Source of the DNA: Pelistega indica
Lineage (GTDB): Bacteria > Pseudomonadota > Gammaproteobacteria > Burkholderiales > Burkholderiaceae_B
Direction of reading: 5' to 3'
Assembly: GCF_000506865.1 (NCBI RefSeq)
Contig: NZ_AYSV01000067.1
Coordinates: 1-54,558, forward strand
Length of the DNA stretch: 54,558 bases
Part shown: piece after piece, positions 26,531 to 36,979 of the stretch
How positions within the stretch are numbered: the first letter of the stretch is position 1
How the letters are laid out: every line of letters starts with the position of its first letter
Made by a program: the position numbers and the translations under genes
The notes under the pieces: model-generated
Seen by the model: only the letters and a program-made list of their open reading frames with translations
What the model was told of the DNA's origin: nothing
Database searches by the model: none

Positions 26531-27076
26531 ATGAGAAAATATATGCAGCAAGACAATCAACATATAGAGACTAGTGAAACGGTGTTTACGCCTAGTTTTT
26601 CTTGGATGAAGCAATCAATAATTCGTTGTATTGGTTTTGGGTTTGGTGCAGGACTTATTAAAAAAGCCCCGGGTACATGGGGGACATTATGTGGGTGGTT
26701 GCTTTGGACCATTATTAGTTATGTGATTAGCAATGATTTTATTTTGGCATTGATTATTTGTATTGGCTTTGCGGTAGGTATTTATGTTTGCCAACGTCTT
26801 CAATTAGATATGCAAGAACATGACCACGGTGGTATTGTTTGGGATGAAATTATTGCTTTTTGGTTGGTTTTATTTGTGATGGCACCACAATTGTCTTTTG
26901 CATGGCAACTATTTGCTTTTGTAGTATTTCGTTTCTTTGATATTGTTAAGCCTTGGCCAATTAGCTATGTCGATGCTAAATATCAAAATGGATTTGGCGT
27001 GATGTGGGATGATATTGTCGCTGCCATTTATAGTCTATTCATTATTGCGATTGCTGTTCGAATTATCGGCGTATAA
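26531..27076 (+). CDS. pgpA: Phosphatidylglycerophosphatase A
   Basis: PgpA dephosphorylates phosphatidylglycerol phosphate at the inner membrane. It has G-F-G-x-G-L-I-K-K-A-P-G-T-W-G-T, the family signature, then V-W-D-E-I-I-A-F-W and four hydrophobic segments, and F-R-F-F-D-I-V-K-P-W-P. It is 18 bp after thiL, as in many proteobacteria. ATG 26543 is an alternative start. Confidence 0.93.
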   Translation: MRKYMQQDNQHIETSETVFTPSFSWMKQSIIRCIGFGFGAGLIKKAPGTWGTLCGWLLWTIISYVISNDFILALIICIGFAVGIYVCQRLQLDMQEHDHGGIVWDEIIAFWLVLFVMAPQLSFAWQLFAFVVFRFFDIVKPWPISYVDAKYQNGFGVMWDDIVAAIYSLFIIAIAVRIIGV

Positions 27077-27174
27077 ACGTTTTGTATAAGATAGTTTTAG
27101 TCTCTTCCTTTGTTAAGTAGGAGAGTAGGATTGTTTCGTCAGAATTTGTTTAACGTATAACAAAGGATATCGCT

Positions 27175-27711
27175 ATGGAACACAATGTATTAAGTCACTT
27201 GTCTTTGCAAGTAGGTGACTGTTTAAAGCGCCACAACGCTATCTTATCGGTTGCTGAGTCTTGTACGGGTGGATTATTGGCATCTACTGTCATTGAAACA
27301 GCAGGATCAAGTCAGTGGTTTGATCGTGGATTTGTCACTTATACTAATCAAGCTAAGCAAGATTTATTAGATGTAAAAAGTATAACTCTTGAGACCTTTG
27401 GTGCAGTCAGTGAAAATACAGCCGCAGAGATGGTGAGAGGGGTATTAACTAATATTCAATCATCTTCTGGGTACCAAACAGGACGCTTAGATATAGCGAT
27501 AAGTGTGACTGGTATTGCTGGACCAGATGGTGGTAGCCCGGCTAAACCCGTAGGAATGGTTTGTTTTGGAATTGGTATATTGTCGAATTATCAACAACTA
27601 ATTCGCACTACAACCCAGTTTTTTAAGGGGAATCGTAGTGCGATTAGGCAACAATCGGTTAAGTTTGCGCTAGAGCAGGTACTAGCGATAGACTATGACG
27701 GGCTTCGTTAA
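27175..27711 (+). CDS. pncC: Nicotinamide-nucleotide amidohydrolase (CinA C-terminal family)
   Basis: PncC deamidates NMN to nicotinate mononucleotide in the pyridine-nucleotide cycle. The signature [12 protein letters not shown] is present near residue 25, then F-V-T-Y-T-N-Q-A-K and [11 protein letters not shown]. It is the short CinA-C-only form (178 residues). Its 3' end overlaps the convergent pyrF gene by 53 bp. Confidence 0.93.
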   Translation: MEHNVLSHLSLQVGDCLKRHNAILSVAESCTGGLLASTVIETAGSSQWFDRGFVTYTNQAKQDLLDVKSITLETFGAVSENTAAEMVRGVLTNIQSSSGYQTGRLDIAISVTGIAGPDGGSPAKPVGMVCFGIGILSNYQQLIRTTTQFFKGNRSAIRQQSVKFALEQVLAIDYDGLR

Positions 27712-28513
27712 TAGCATCTCTTGTTGAAGAGGCTACTTTTGTCGCCGCTTCTCTCCAATCGGTTCCTGCACTTGCATAGAGAATAGCTCGTGATGAGTTA
27801 ATCAATACGCCTGTTGTTTTAGAATTGCAACCTGCCAATACTGTATTTAAAATATCACCGCCTTGGGCGCCAATTCCGGGGATTAAAAGTGGCATATCAT
27901 CGCCAATTACTTGACGCACTTTAGCGATTTCCTCAGGGAAGGTGGCGCCAACGACTAAGCCACATTGTCCAGTTGGGTTCCATTTCTCGGCGACTAAACG
28001 GGCAACATAGAGATAAAGAGGAGTACCGTCTTCTAGCTTAGCAAACTGTAGGTCAGACCCGCCTAAATTTGAGGTACGGCACAGGATAATAACCCCTTTG
28101 TCATCCCAAGCTAAGTAAGGCTCAATAGAATCTAAACCCATATAAGGATTTACTGTTACTGCATCTGCTTTGTATCGTAAAAAAGCCTCTTTGGCATAAT
28201 GTTCTGCAGTTGTACCAATATCACCTCGTTTGGAATCTAAAACGATAGGGAGGTGAGGATAGTTTTTATTGATATATTGGCAAATACCAGCTAATTGGTC
28301 TTCAGCACTTTCAGAGGCAAAATAAGCAATTTGAGGTTTAAAGCCGCAAGCATATGGCGCTGTTGCATCAATAATATTTACGCAGAAATCATAAATTGCA
28401 TGCTTATTATTTTTAACCTCTTCAGGAAAGCGATTGACATCAGGATCTAATCCTATCATCAACAAAGAGTTGTTTGTTTGCCAAGCATGATTAAGTTTGT
28501 CAGTAAATTTCAT
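27659..28513 (-). CDS. pyrF: Orotidine 5'-phosphate decarboxylase (type 2)
   Basis: PyrF makes UMP from OMP. The active-site motif [12 protein letters not shown] is present; length 284 and G-L-D-P-D near the start place it in the longer type-2 subfamily. It begins 3 bp after the dgkA stop, in a dgkA-pyrF unit, and converges on pncC with a 53-bp tail overlap. Confidence 0.94.
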   Translation of the reverse strand: MKFTDKLNHAWQTNNSLLMIGLDPDVNRFPEEVKNNKHAIYDFCVNIIDATAPYACGFKPQIAYFASESAEDQLAGICQYINKNYPHLPIVLDSKRGDIGTTAEHYAKEAFLRYKADAVTVNPYMGLDSIEPYLAWDDKGVIILCRTSNLGGSDLQFAKLEDGTPLYLYVARLVAEKWNPTGQCGLVVGATFPEEIAKVRQVIGDDMPLLIPGIGAQGGDILNTVLAGCNSKTTGVLINSSRAILYASAGTDWREAATKVASSTRDAINEARHSLSLVPALAQT

Positions 28514-28516
28514 GAT

Positions 28517-28903
28517 TTATAAGAATACTCGTTTAATAACAAAATAAGCCCAAGTAATGGCGACTAGAGATAAGCATAAAAAGATAGCAGCACTAGCCAT
28601 ATCTTTTGCTCGACCAATATACTCATCGTACTCATTGCTAATGCGATCTGCCAATGACTCAATAGCTGAGTTTAATAATTCAATGGCTAAGACGATAAAT
28701 AACGTTGCCAAAAGAAACAAAACCTCAAGTGGTGTTTGTCCTAAAAAAAACGCAACTGGTGTTAACACAAGGCAGAGGAATAACTCTTGTCTAAAAGCCG
28801 CTTCAAGCTGAAAAGCTGCTTTGAAACCTTGAAATGAATAACGGGTTGCATTCCAAATTCGCTTTATACCCGGTTTACTTTTAAAGGGATTTTCTGTGGT
28901 CAT
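28517..28903 (-). CDS. dgkA: Diacylglycerol kinase
   Basis: DgkA is a small inner-membrane kinase recycling diacylglycerol to phosphatidate. The family core E-x-x-F-R-Q-E, A-I-E-L-L-N-S-A-I-E and D-R-I-S-N-E-Y-D-E-Y-I-G-R-A-K-D-M-x-S-A-A is complete, with three membrane helices. The frame is open to 29026, but the upstream 41 residues are unlike the family; ATG 28903 gives M-T-T-E-N-P-F-K and a normal length of 128. Confidence 0.92.
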   Translation of the reverse strand: MTTENPFKSKPGIKRIWNATRYSFQGFKAAFQLEAAFRQELFLCLVLTPVAFFLGQTPLEVLFLLATLFIVLAIELLNSAIESLADRISNEYDEYIGRAKDMASAAIFLCLSLVAITWAYFVIKRVFL

Positions 28904-29062
28904 GTATAAAAAATTATTAATATTTTTCAGTTGGCTTATTTTAAGACATTCGACTGTTAATATGGCTGAAATTAGCGCAAAACTAAAAAAAGAAAATTTA
29001 TTCATAAAAAAAGACACAGATTGCAAAACAATCTGTGTCTTCTTCTATCGTTGAGGAGTGAA

Positions 29063-29137
29063 TTTCGGCGTGCAGATTTTTTTATGTATGATGAGTGAGT
29101 GATTTTTTCCTGCTTAAAAAAAATCTGCACGTCAAAA
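29063..29137. repeat. Short palindromic element, copy B
   Basis: A 75-bp unit with ends TTTCGGCGTGCAG and CTGCACGTCAAAA as in copy A (6854-6916). The arms here pair over about 15 bp because an A/T run extends them. The loop shares TATGATGAG with copy A. No coding potential. Confidence 0.6.
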
Positions 29138-29190
29138 CTAAAAATATAGATTGGAAAATCTAATCTATATCGTGTGCAAAAAATTTATCG

Positions 29191-29226
29191 AAAAAAGACA
29201 CAGATTGCAAAACAATCTGTGTCTTC
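29191..29226 (-). terminator. Intrinsic terminator of groES-groEL
   Basis: An 11-bp perfect stem (13 bp with flanking A/T pairs) with loop of 5, followed on the minus strand by TTTTTT, 45 bp after the groEL stop. A second copy lies at 29007-29042. Confidence 0.9.
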
Positions 29227-29270
29227 ATGCTGAAGGGGGTTCAGCGGGTAAAACTAGCTAAGGCTTTGAA

Positions 29271-30944
<1,674 letters not shown>

Positions 30945-30982
30945 TCAAAGCGATAAATTAATTTTTAAGTTAAAAGCAGAAA

Positions 30983-31271
30983 TTAAGCAAATACAGCTAA
31001 GATTTCTTCTTCACGAACAACTAATAATTCTTCGCCATCAACTTTAACAGCTTGACCAGCGTATTTACCAAATAACACTTTGTCGCCAACTTTTAAGTCA
31101 ACAGGGATAATTTGACCGTTATCGGCTTTTTTGCCTGGGCCAACAGCAATAACTTCACCTAAGTCTTGTTTCTCTTCTGCGCTACCTGCAAGGATAATGC
31201 CAGATTCTGTAGTTTTTTTTGTTGTCAACACGTTTGATAATAACGCGATCTTGTAATGGACGTAATGACAT
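30983..31271 (-). CDS. groES: Co-chaperonin GroES (reading frame interrupted)
   Basis: GroES is the lid of GroEL. From ATG 31271 (AGGAGC upstream) the frame reads [19 protein letters not shown] and then runs into N-Y-R-I-W; the rest, [10 protein letters not shown] to E-E-I-L-A-V-F-A, is in the next frame. Dropping one base from the eight-A run (plus-strand T8 at 31213-31220) restores a perfect 95-96-residue GroES. As groES is essential, this is a consensus error or a slippage-rescued site, not a dead gene. Confidence 0.9.
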
Positions 31272-31324
31272 GGAAAGCTCCTGGTTGTCAAAAAATAAGT
31301 ATAAAAAATTTTTCTGGATTAGGT

Positions 31325-31351
31325 TTAGCACTCTAACCCCTTGAGTGCTAA
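31325..31351 (-). promoter_or_regulatory. CIRCE operator for HrcA
   Basis: TTAGCACTC-N9-GAGTGCTAA, an exact match to the CIRCE consensus, placed just upstream of groES and just downstream of the promoter. HrcA repressor is the known binder. Confidence 0.95.
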
Positions 31352-31379
31352 TTATAGGGGTGATTTTTGACATTTCAAG
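31351..31379 (-). promoter_or_regulatory. Overlapping sigma32-like and sigma70-like promoter of groESL
   Basis: On the minus strand CTTGAAA (31379-31373) is followed after 12 bases by CCCCTATAAT (31360-31351). This fits sigma32 (CTTGAAA / CCCCAT-T) and also sigma70 (TTGAAA, 16 bp, TATAAT). The start site would fall in the CIRCE element. Confidence 0.7.
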
Positions 31380-31444
31380 GGGGTATGATTAATTTGTTAC
31401 ATTTTTAATACTTTTCTCTTCTTAAATAAGAAGAGTGAATATAA

Positions 31445-31476
31445 AAGGCTCTATCTTTATCTCAAGATAGAGCCTT
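31445..31476 (-). terminator. Terminator of the amino-acid-binding protein gene
   Basis: A 13-bp perfect stem AAGGCTCTATCTT / AAGATAGAGCCTT with a 6-base loop, 31 bp after the stop of the minus-strand gene; a T-rich tail (TTTTAT) follows on the minus strand. Confidence 0.8.
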
Positions 31477-31506
31477 ACTTTTTAATAAGATACCAATCTA
31501 TGAAGA

Positions 31507-32523
31507 TTAACGTACTGGTAATCCGTAGTGTAAACCACCGTTAGTCCATAAATTATTTAGACCACGAGGGATTTTTAAAGGACTATTTTGACCTACATTG
31601 CGGTCGAAACTTTCACCATAGTTACCGACTTGCTTAATTAGGTTATAGGCCCATTTTTCATCTAAGCCTAAGTTTTTACCGGAGCCTTCAGTTACACCAA
31701 GTAAGCGTTGAATATTTGGGTTAGTACTTTTTAATTGTTCATCTACATTCGCACTAGTCAAACCAAGCTCTTCGGCATTTAGCTGTGCTTGAAGTGTCCA
31801 TTTTACAATGTTGTACCATTGATCATCCCCTTGACGTACAAAAGGACCTAAAGGTTCTTTAGAAATTAACTCTGGTAATACTTCGTAATCGTCTGGATTA
31901 GAGAGGCGAGAAATACGGATAGATGCTAGACCTGATGCATCTGTGGTGTATACATCACAGCGACCAGAAGCAAAAGCATTGACGACTTCATTGAATTGAT
32001 CAAAGACAACAGGGGTGTATTTGATATTGTTTGCACGAGCCCAGTCTGCCATAGTATTTTCATTAGAAGTACCTGTTTGCATACATACTGTTGCACCATC
32101 TAATTCTTTGGCACTTTTAACACCTAATTTTTTAGAGACTAGGAAGCCCTGACCGTCATAGAAATTAACACCAGGAGATTGGATGCCCAAAGCTGTATCT
32201 CGTTGTTGAGTAACTGTTGTATTGCGAGTTAATACATCAATTTCACCTGACTGTAGTGCCGTAAAACGCTGTTGAGAGTTCAAAGGTACGTTTTTAAACT
32301 TTGTGGCATCCCCAAAAACAGCTGCCGCTATTGATTTACATAAATCAATGTCTAATCCTTTCCATTCACCTTTGTCATCAGGAGCAGAAAAACCAGCAAA
32401 TCCTGTTGTTGTACCACAAACTACATGCCCACGTTGTTTAACAGTGTCTAATGTTGATGCTTGAGCATGTGTGCTCGCTAAGACGAGAGCAATACTCGCT
32501 AGTGTAAAATGGATTTTTTTCAT
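31507..32523 (-). CDS. General L-amino-acid ABC transporter binding protein (AapJ/BztA-like)
   Basis: A 338-residue periplasmic substrate-binding protein with signal peptide ending T-H-A-Q-A (residue about 22). The mature part starts S-T-L-D-T-V-K-Q-R-G-H-V-V-C-G-T, then G-L-D-I-D-L-C-K-S-I-A-A-A-V-F-G-D, the AapJ-type family 3 signature, and L-T-R-N-T-T-V-T-Q-Q-R-D. The substrate is probably polar amino acids. No permease or ATPase gene is adjacent, so its transporter must be elsewhere. A terminator follows it and groES lies behind its 3' end, so it is a stand-alone gene. Confidence 0.88.
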   Translation of the reverse strand: MKKIHFTLASIALVLASTHAQASTLDTVKQRGHVVCGTTTGFAGFSAPDDKGEWKGLDIDLCKSIAAAVFGDATKFKNVPLNSQQRFTALQSGEIDVLTRNTTVTQQRDTALGIQSPGVNFYDGQGFLVSKKLGVKSAKELDGATVCMQTGTSNENTMADWARANNIKYTPVVFDQFNEVVNAFASGRCDVYTTDASGLASIRISRLSNPDDYEVLPELISKEPLGPFVRQGDDQWYNIVKWTLQAQLNAEELGLTSANVDEQLKSTNPNIQRLLGVTEGSGKNLGLDEKWAYNLIKQVGNYGESFDRNVGQNSPLKIPRGLNNLWTNGGLHYGLPVR

Positions 32524-32739
32524 GAAAAGCCCCTATCAGTAATCGTAAGTATTAGACAATAAAGTATTCTACTTTATAACGGCAAGATTTTTTATACGAA
32601 AATTTTATATAAATATAGCAGAAAAAATAAGATATCTAAAAGAAACTTTTAGGCTAGAAGGGGGATTTTATGAGTAAAGTTTTTGGGGTTATATAAATAG
32701 ACAGGATATGTTTGTTTAGGATATAAATGTTCTGTTAAT

Positions 32740-33793
32740 CTATTCAAACCATTTAGCTAGGAACTTATACATTGGTTGGGCAACAATCAGAATAAAAACC
32801 ATACGTGTGACATGGAAAGCTGCCACAATAGGTACTCCTAGCATCAATACTTTGGCGGTAATCGTCATTTCTGCAATACCACCAGGACTAACACCTAGCA
32901 TCATAGTACTAAATTGAATATTGGCTAGCAAGGATAAAATATAGGCGAAAATCAGCACTCACAACTAGAGCAGCAACTGTGGTTAATGCACTAACCGTTA
33001 AATATCGGGGTGCTTTTTTAAAGAAATCAGGACCATATTTGCTACCAAGAGACCAACCAATAAATAATTGTCCAGTGCTTTGAATCATCGGGGAAAGGTG
33101 CGTTAGGTGAATTTCATTACTTGTTAACAGTAGTGATGCACCGAGTGAACCGAGTACCCAAGCATTAGGTATGTGGAATTTTGAAAAAAGGAAAATTCCT
33201 ACAGAGGTAATAGCGATTAACTGTAATAGTCCCCAGATATTGAAGTGGTAACTTAGGCTAGCAGGACTGGCTATATCTCCGTGTACACCTAGCATTTTGT
33301 ATATAAATGGTAAGGTTACTACAACGAGTAAAACACGAACACTATGAGATGAAGCGACACTATCTACTCTTGCGTGATAATGTTCGGCAAGATTAGACAT
33401 TTCACTTGCGCCGCCAACAGCACCAGCAAACCATGCTGTTTTGAAATCCACGTGTCCCCAATGTTTTAAGCAAAAAGCATTAAACATGCTAAGTAGTAGA
33501 GCAAATAAACAGCCTAAGACTAAATAAGGCCAGAAATTAATAATAGTAGTAACTGTATGAGGGGTGAAATATAAACCTAATGAAGTACCAATAACCCATT
33601 GACCTAGCTTACGAAAAATATTGTGGGATTGGGAAGGAACCCCCATCATTGAAGTGACGGCTGTTATGAGTAAAGGACCTATAAGCCAAGGTAACGGGGC
33701 GTTAAGGAATTTAGCGAGTAAGGCTCCACCTAGTGCGATCAAAAATCCAAGCAGATAAGGAGTAATTCCTTTTAGTGTCAGATTTCTTAGCAT
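32740..33793 (-). CDS. AbrB-family membrane protein (frameshifted near its end)
   Basis: A multi-span inner-membrane protein of the AbrB/AbrB-duplication family (often labelled ammonia monooxygenase-like, function unproven). Several G-x-x-x-G-rich helices are seen, e.g. P-L-P-W-L-I-G-P-L-L and G-A-V-G-G-A-S-E-M, and the second half repeats the pattern in S-P-G-G-I-A-E-M. The main frame runs 33793-32909; the last ~65 residues (A-Y-I-L-S-L-L-A-N-I to K-W-F-E) are in the next frame. Removing one base of the A4 run at 32948-32951 joins them. It lies 31 bp after tctA and is probably the last gene of the tct transcript. Confidence 0.8.
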
Positions 33794-33823
33794 AGAGTAG
33801 AGCCTTTTTTATTAAATAAACAA

Positions 33824-35347
33824 CTAATTAGCGGGTGCTGTTACTACTTTTTTACGCATTTTACGCATTAAAGGAGGAACGATACCAACTAATGCCGCAG
33901 CAATCCACAAACCAATAGATAATTTACTTTCAAATAGAATACCAATATCACCATTAGTCATAGATAAGGCACGACGTAAATTTTGTTCCATCATATCACC
34001 TAAGACAACCCCCAGAACAAGAGGAGCCATCGGCACTTCAAATTTACGTAAGAAATAGCCTACAATCCCAATTACCACCATTAACACTAAATCAAAGGTT
34101 GTTCCGTTAATCGCATAAACACCAATGAAGCTGATGGCTAAAATGCCAGGGACAAGTAACCATGGTGGAACACGTAGCATTGCTGCAAATATCTGTACCA
34201 TTGGCACGTTCATCAGGAAGAGCATCACGTTAGCAATAAAGAGTGAAGCAATAAGTCCCCAGACGATTTGAGGTTGTGTATCAAATAACACAGGACCAGG
34301 CGTGATATTGTATAAAGTCAATGCACCCATCATTACAGCTGTTGTACCAGATCCGGGTACACCAAGTGTTAACATAGGAATAAATGAACCTGTTGCAGCT
34401 GCATTATTGGCAGCCTCAGGTGCAGCTAAACCACGGACATCACCTTTACCGAACTTGGCTTCAGGGTCTTTACCCTCAATCATTTTTTTCTCATTTGCGT
34501 ACGCTACAGCAGATGCTACACTCGCACCAGCACCGGGTAGAATACCAATAAAGAAACCTACTACACTCGCACGAATGGTTGTCCAACCAGTTTTGCAAAG
34601 TTCAGCAAAATTAAACATTTTGCGAGTGCCTTTAGGAACTTCAATTGAATTGCCTGATAAAAGGTTTTCTAGCATTTGAAGCATTTCAGCAATAGCAAAA
34701 AGCCCGATGACGACAACAACGAAATCAATACCGTCAGCAAGATTTGGTAGGTCAAATGAATAACGATAAACACCAGAGTTTGAGTCTACACCAACAGTAG
34801 AAATAGCAAGACCTAACATAGCGGCAAGAATACCTTTAACAGGTTGTTCACCTAGTAAACTGGTTAATGCAGCAAATGCGAAAACCATCAGCACAAAATA
34901 TTCTGCCGGACCAAAAGCAATCGCCCACTTAGCGAGAATAGGTGCTAATGCCAGAATGCCGAAAGTGGCAATCATAGAGCCTACAAAAGAAGCCCAAGCT
35001 GATAGTGATAAGGCTACACTTGCTAAACCTTGACGTGCCATAGGGTAGCCGTCAAGTGTTGTCATCACAGCGGCAGCCTCTCCAGGAACATTTAATAAAA
35101 TAGACGTAATACGTCCACCATATTCAGCACCAACATATACTGCTGCTAATAAAATCAATGCTGTTTCTGGAGGAAGTTTCATCGCAAAAGCAATGGGTAC
35201 TAGCATCGCTACGGCATTAATTGGACCCAAACCAGGTAATACCCCAACAATAGTACCGATAAACGAACCAATAGCAGCTACTAATAAGTTAATCGCAGAA
35301 AAAGCAACCCCAAACCCTAATCCTAAATGATCAAAGAAGCTACTCAT
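33824..35347 (-). CDS. tctA: Tripartite tricarboxylate transporter, large membrane subunit TctA
   Basis: The 507-residue large membrane component of a TctCBA uptake system. It has the G-x-x-x-G-x-x-P-G-L-G signature (G-V-L-P-G-L-G-P), G-I-L-P-G-A-G-A and G-S-F-I-P-M-L-T-L-G-V-P-G-S-G-T-T, plus about 12 hydrophobic segments. Start overlaps the tctB stop (ATGA). Substrate probably citrate or another tricarboxylate. Confidence 0.94.
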   Translation of the reverse strand: MSSFFDHLGLGFGVAFSAINLLVAAIGSFIGTIVGVLPGLGPINAVAMLVPIAFAMKLPPETALILLAAVYVGAEYGGRITSILLNVPGEAAAVMTTLDGYPMARQGLASVALSLSAWASFVGSMIATFGILALAPILAKWAIAFGPAEYFVLMVFAFAALTSLLGEQPVKGILAAMLGLAISTVGVDSNSGVYRYSFDLPNLADGIDFVVVVIGLFAIAEMLQMLENLLSGNSIEVPKGTRKMFNFAELCKTGWTTIRASVVGFFIGILPGAGASVASAVAYANEKKMIEGKDPEAKFGKGDVRGLAAPEAANNAAATGSFIPMLTLGVPGSGTTAVMMGALTLYNITPGPVLFDTQPQIVWGLIASLFIANVMLFLMNVPMVQIFAAMLRVPPWLLVPGILAISFIGVYAINGTTFDLVLMVVIGIVGYFLRKFEVPMAPLVLGVVLGDMMEQNLRRALSMTNGDIGILFESKLSIGLWIAAALVGIVPPLMRKMRKKVVTAPAN

Positions 35348-35787
35348 AGAAGATCTCCTAGAATACCTGTTGGAAGTACCACATCTAATCCTTTATCAAA
35401 TAAGAAAAAGAATAAAACAGCCATACAGACAGCACCTATAATTGCTTTGCCCCATGAACCACCAAATAGGCGAGAAACAAAGACGGACATAATAGCGGTT
35501 GAGAGTACAAATCCTAACCATTGGAATAAAAAGGCATAACCAACAACATAAATCAGCATAGTGAAAATACGGAAGTTAGCACCCGCTGGATTGGGCTCAA
35601 TATCTTTACCTTTTTTCAAAATAAGGAGAATGCCACAAATACCGATAATTAGCGCAATGAGAAGAGGGAATGCTTTAGGACCAACTGGCTCATAAGAGAA
35701 AGGAGGCTCTAAATCATACCCAAAGTACGTGAGAAATGCCGCAACCAATAGGGCAGCAAATCCTAGGACACGGTCATTTAAAACCAT
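35344..35787 (-). CDS. tctB: Tripartite tricarboxylate transporter, small membrane subunit TctB
   Basis: A 147-residue protein with four hydrophobic segments and F-L-T-Y-F-G-Y-D-L-E-P-P-F-S-Y-E-P-V-G-P, close to the usual TctB N-terminal pattern. It lies between tctC and tctA on the minus strand with the expected order. Confidence 0.88.
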   Translation of the reverse strand: MVLNDRVLGFAALLVAAFLTYFGYDLEPPFSYEPVGPKAFPLLIALIIGICGILLILKKGKDIEPNPAGANFRIFTMLIYVVGYAFLFQWLGFVLSTAIMSVFVSRLFGGSWGKAIIGAVCMAVLFFFLFDKGLDVVLPTGILGDLL

Positions 35788-35820
35788 AAAGCACCTAATT
35801 TGAGAAATGTTTAAATGGAT

Positions 35821-35851
35821 AACTCACAAAGAGGTTATCTCTTTGTGAGTT
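35821..35851. promoter_or_regulatory. Strong hairpin between tctC and tctB
   Basis: AACTCACAAAGAG / CTCTTTGTGAGTT, 13-bp perfect stem, loop of 5. The T-run lies on the plus-strand side only, so in the direction of tctC transcription it lacks a terminator tail; it is better read as a partial attenuator or an mRNA-stabilising end that keeps TctC in excess. Confidence 0.6.
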
Positions 35852-35873
35852 TTTTGTGAAAAATAAGAATTAA

Positions 35874-36869
35874 TTATTTTTTGATTAAGCCAAATGAGTC
35901 GGCTAACTCTTTGTAGTTTTTAACACTTTCTTTAACATAGGCATCTAATTCAGCACCTGTTTTATTGAAAGGGAATAAGCCTTGTTGCTCTTGTAATTTT
36001 GCAAATTCAGGCGTTTTCATTAAATCATCAAATGATTTAACCCATACGTTATATTCTGCATCGCTAATTTTTGGAGGAGCGTAGAAACCACGAATGATAG
36101 GCCAGTTAATATCGTATCCTTGTTCTTTAGCTGTAGGAACATTAGCTAAGACACCAGGTAAACGTTCTGTATTGAATACTGCTAATACACGGATTGGTGT
36201 ACCACCGTCAATCATTGTACGAGCTTCAGCTGCATCACCCATATAGGCTTGGATATGACCGCCACGTAGTGCTGTAATAGCTTCACCACCGCCTTCAAAG
36301 GCAACAAAGCGCATTTTTTTGTAATCAACACCAGCTGCTTTTGCTGTTAAAGCGGCTTTCATCCAGTCTTGGCTACCAACAGAACCACCAGCACCTAAAA
36401 TGATTTTTGTAGGATCTTCTTTAAAGGCATCCATTAATGATTTTAGGTCTTTATATGGTGAGTCATCACGAACAACAGCAACACCGTAGTCACTACCAAT
36501 AGCGGCTAACCAACGAACATCTTCAGCTGTGTATTTACCAAACTTACCTTGAGCAAGGTTAAGTAAAGAACCACTAGAGAAAGCAACGATAGCATTAGGA
36601 TCATTGCTGCGTTGAGCAACGATATTGTTGTATGCTACAGCACCAATACCACCTGGCATATAGACAGTGCGCATTGGTTCTTTTAGCAATTTAGTTTGTT
36701 GAAAACCATTTACAGCAACACGACAAGTTAAATCAAAGCCGCCACCAGGCTGAGCGGGAGCAACACATTCAGGTTTTTGTGGCTGTTCTTGTGCAGAAAC
36801 AGATCCTAAGAAAGAAAAGCTTAATACACTAGCAGCGAGTAAAGCTGTTGATTTTTTAGTAAATTTCAT
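35874..36869 (-). CDS. tctC: Tripartite tricarboxylate transporter binding protein (TctC/Bug family)
   Basis: A periplasmic solute-binding protein; signal peptide M-K-F-T-K-K-S-T-A-L with A-Q cleavage, then P-A-Q-P-G-G-G-F-D-L-T-C-R (the carboxylate-binding loop) and D-A-A-E-A-R-T-M-I. The frame reaches ATG 36881, but GGAG sits 7 bases before ATG 36869, which gives the normal signal peptide. First structural gene of tctCBA; tctD-tctE lie just upstream on the same strand. Confidence 0.93.
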   Translation of the reverse strand: MKFTKKSTALLAASVLSFSFLGSVSAQEQPQKPECVAPAQPGGGFDLTCRVAVNGFQQTKLLKEPMRTVYMPGGIGAVAYNNIVAQRSNDPNAIVAFSSGSLLNLAQGKFGKYTAEDVRWLAAIGSDYGVAVVRDDSPYKDLKSLMDAFKEDPTKIILGAGGSVGSQDWMKAALTAKAAGVDYKKMRFVAFEGGGEAITALRGGHIQAYMGDAAEARTMIDGGTPIRVLAVFNTERLPGVLANVPTAKEQGYDINWPIIRGFYAPPKISDAEYNVWVKSFDDLMKTPEFAKLQEQQGLFPFNKTGAELDAYVKESVKNYKELADSFGLIKK

Positions 36870-36979
36870 CGTCATCTCCATGTTGAAGGATTATTTTTTA
36901 ATCAGTGTCATACCTTAACGAATGAAACCTTTCGATTAGCTTTCAAAATGCTTAATTTTTTTGTAATCTAGGGAAATCC

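Larger units (their letters stand above)
29007..29226. repeat. Duplicated groEL terminator flanking a palindromic element
   Basis: A 36-bp segment with a perfect GACACAGATTG / CAATCTGTGTC stem occurs at 29007-29042 and again at 29191-29226. Read on the minus strand each is followed by a T-run, a classical intrinsic terminator. Between them lie the palindromic element (29063-29137) and a further small hairpin (ATATAGATT / AATCTATAT, 29144-29170). Confidence 0.85.

Noticed and set aside
28904-29026. N-terminal extension of DgkA from 29026
   Set aside because: The extra 41 residues do not resemble the family, and the extension reaches into the duplicated terminator region; ATG 28903 gives a normal DgkA.
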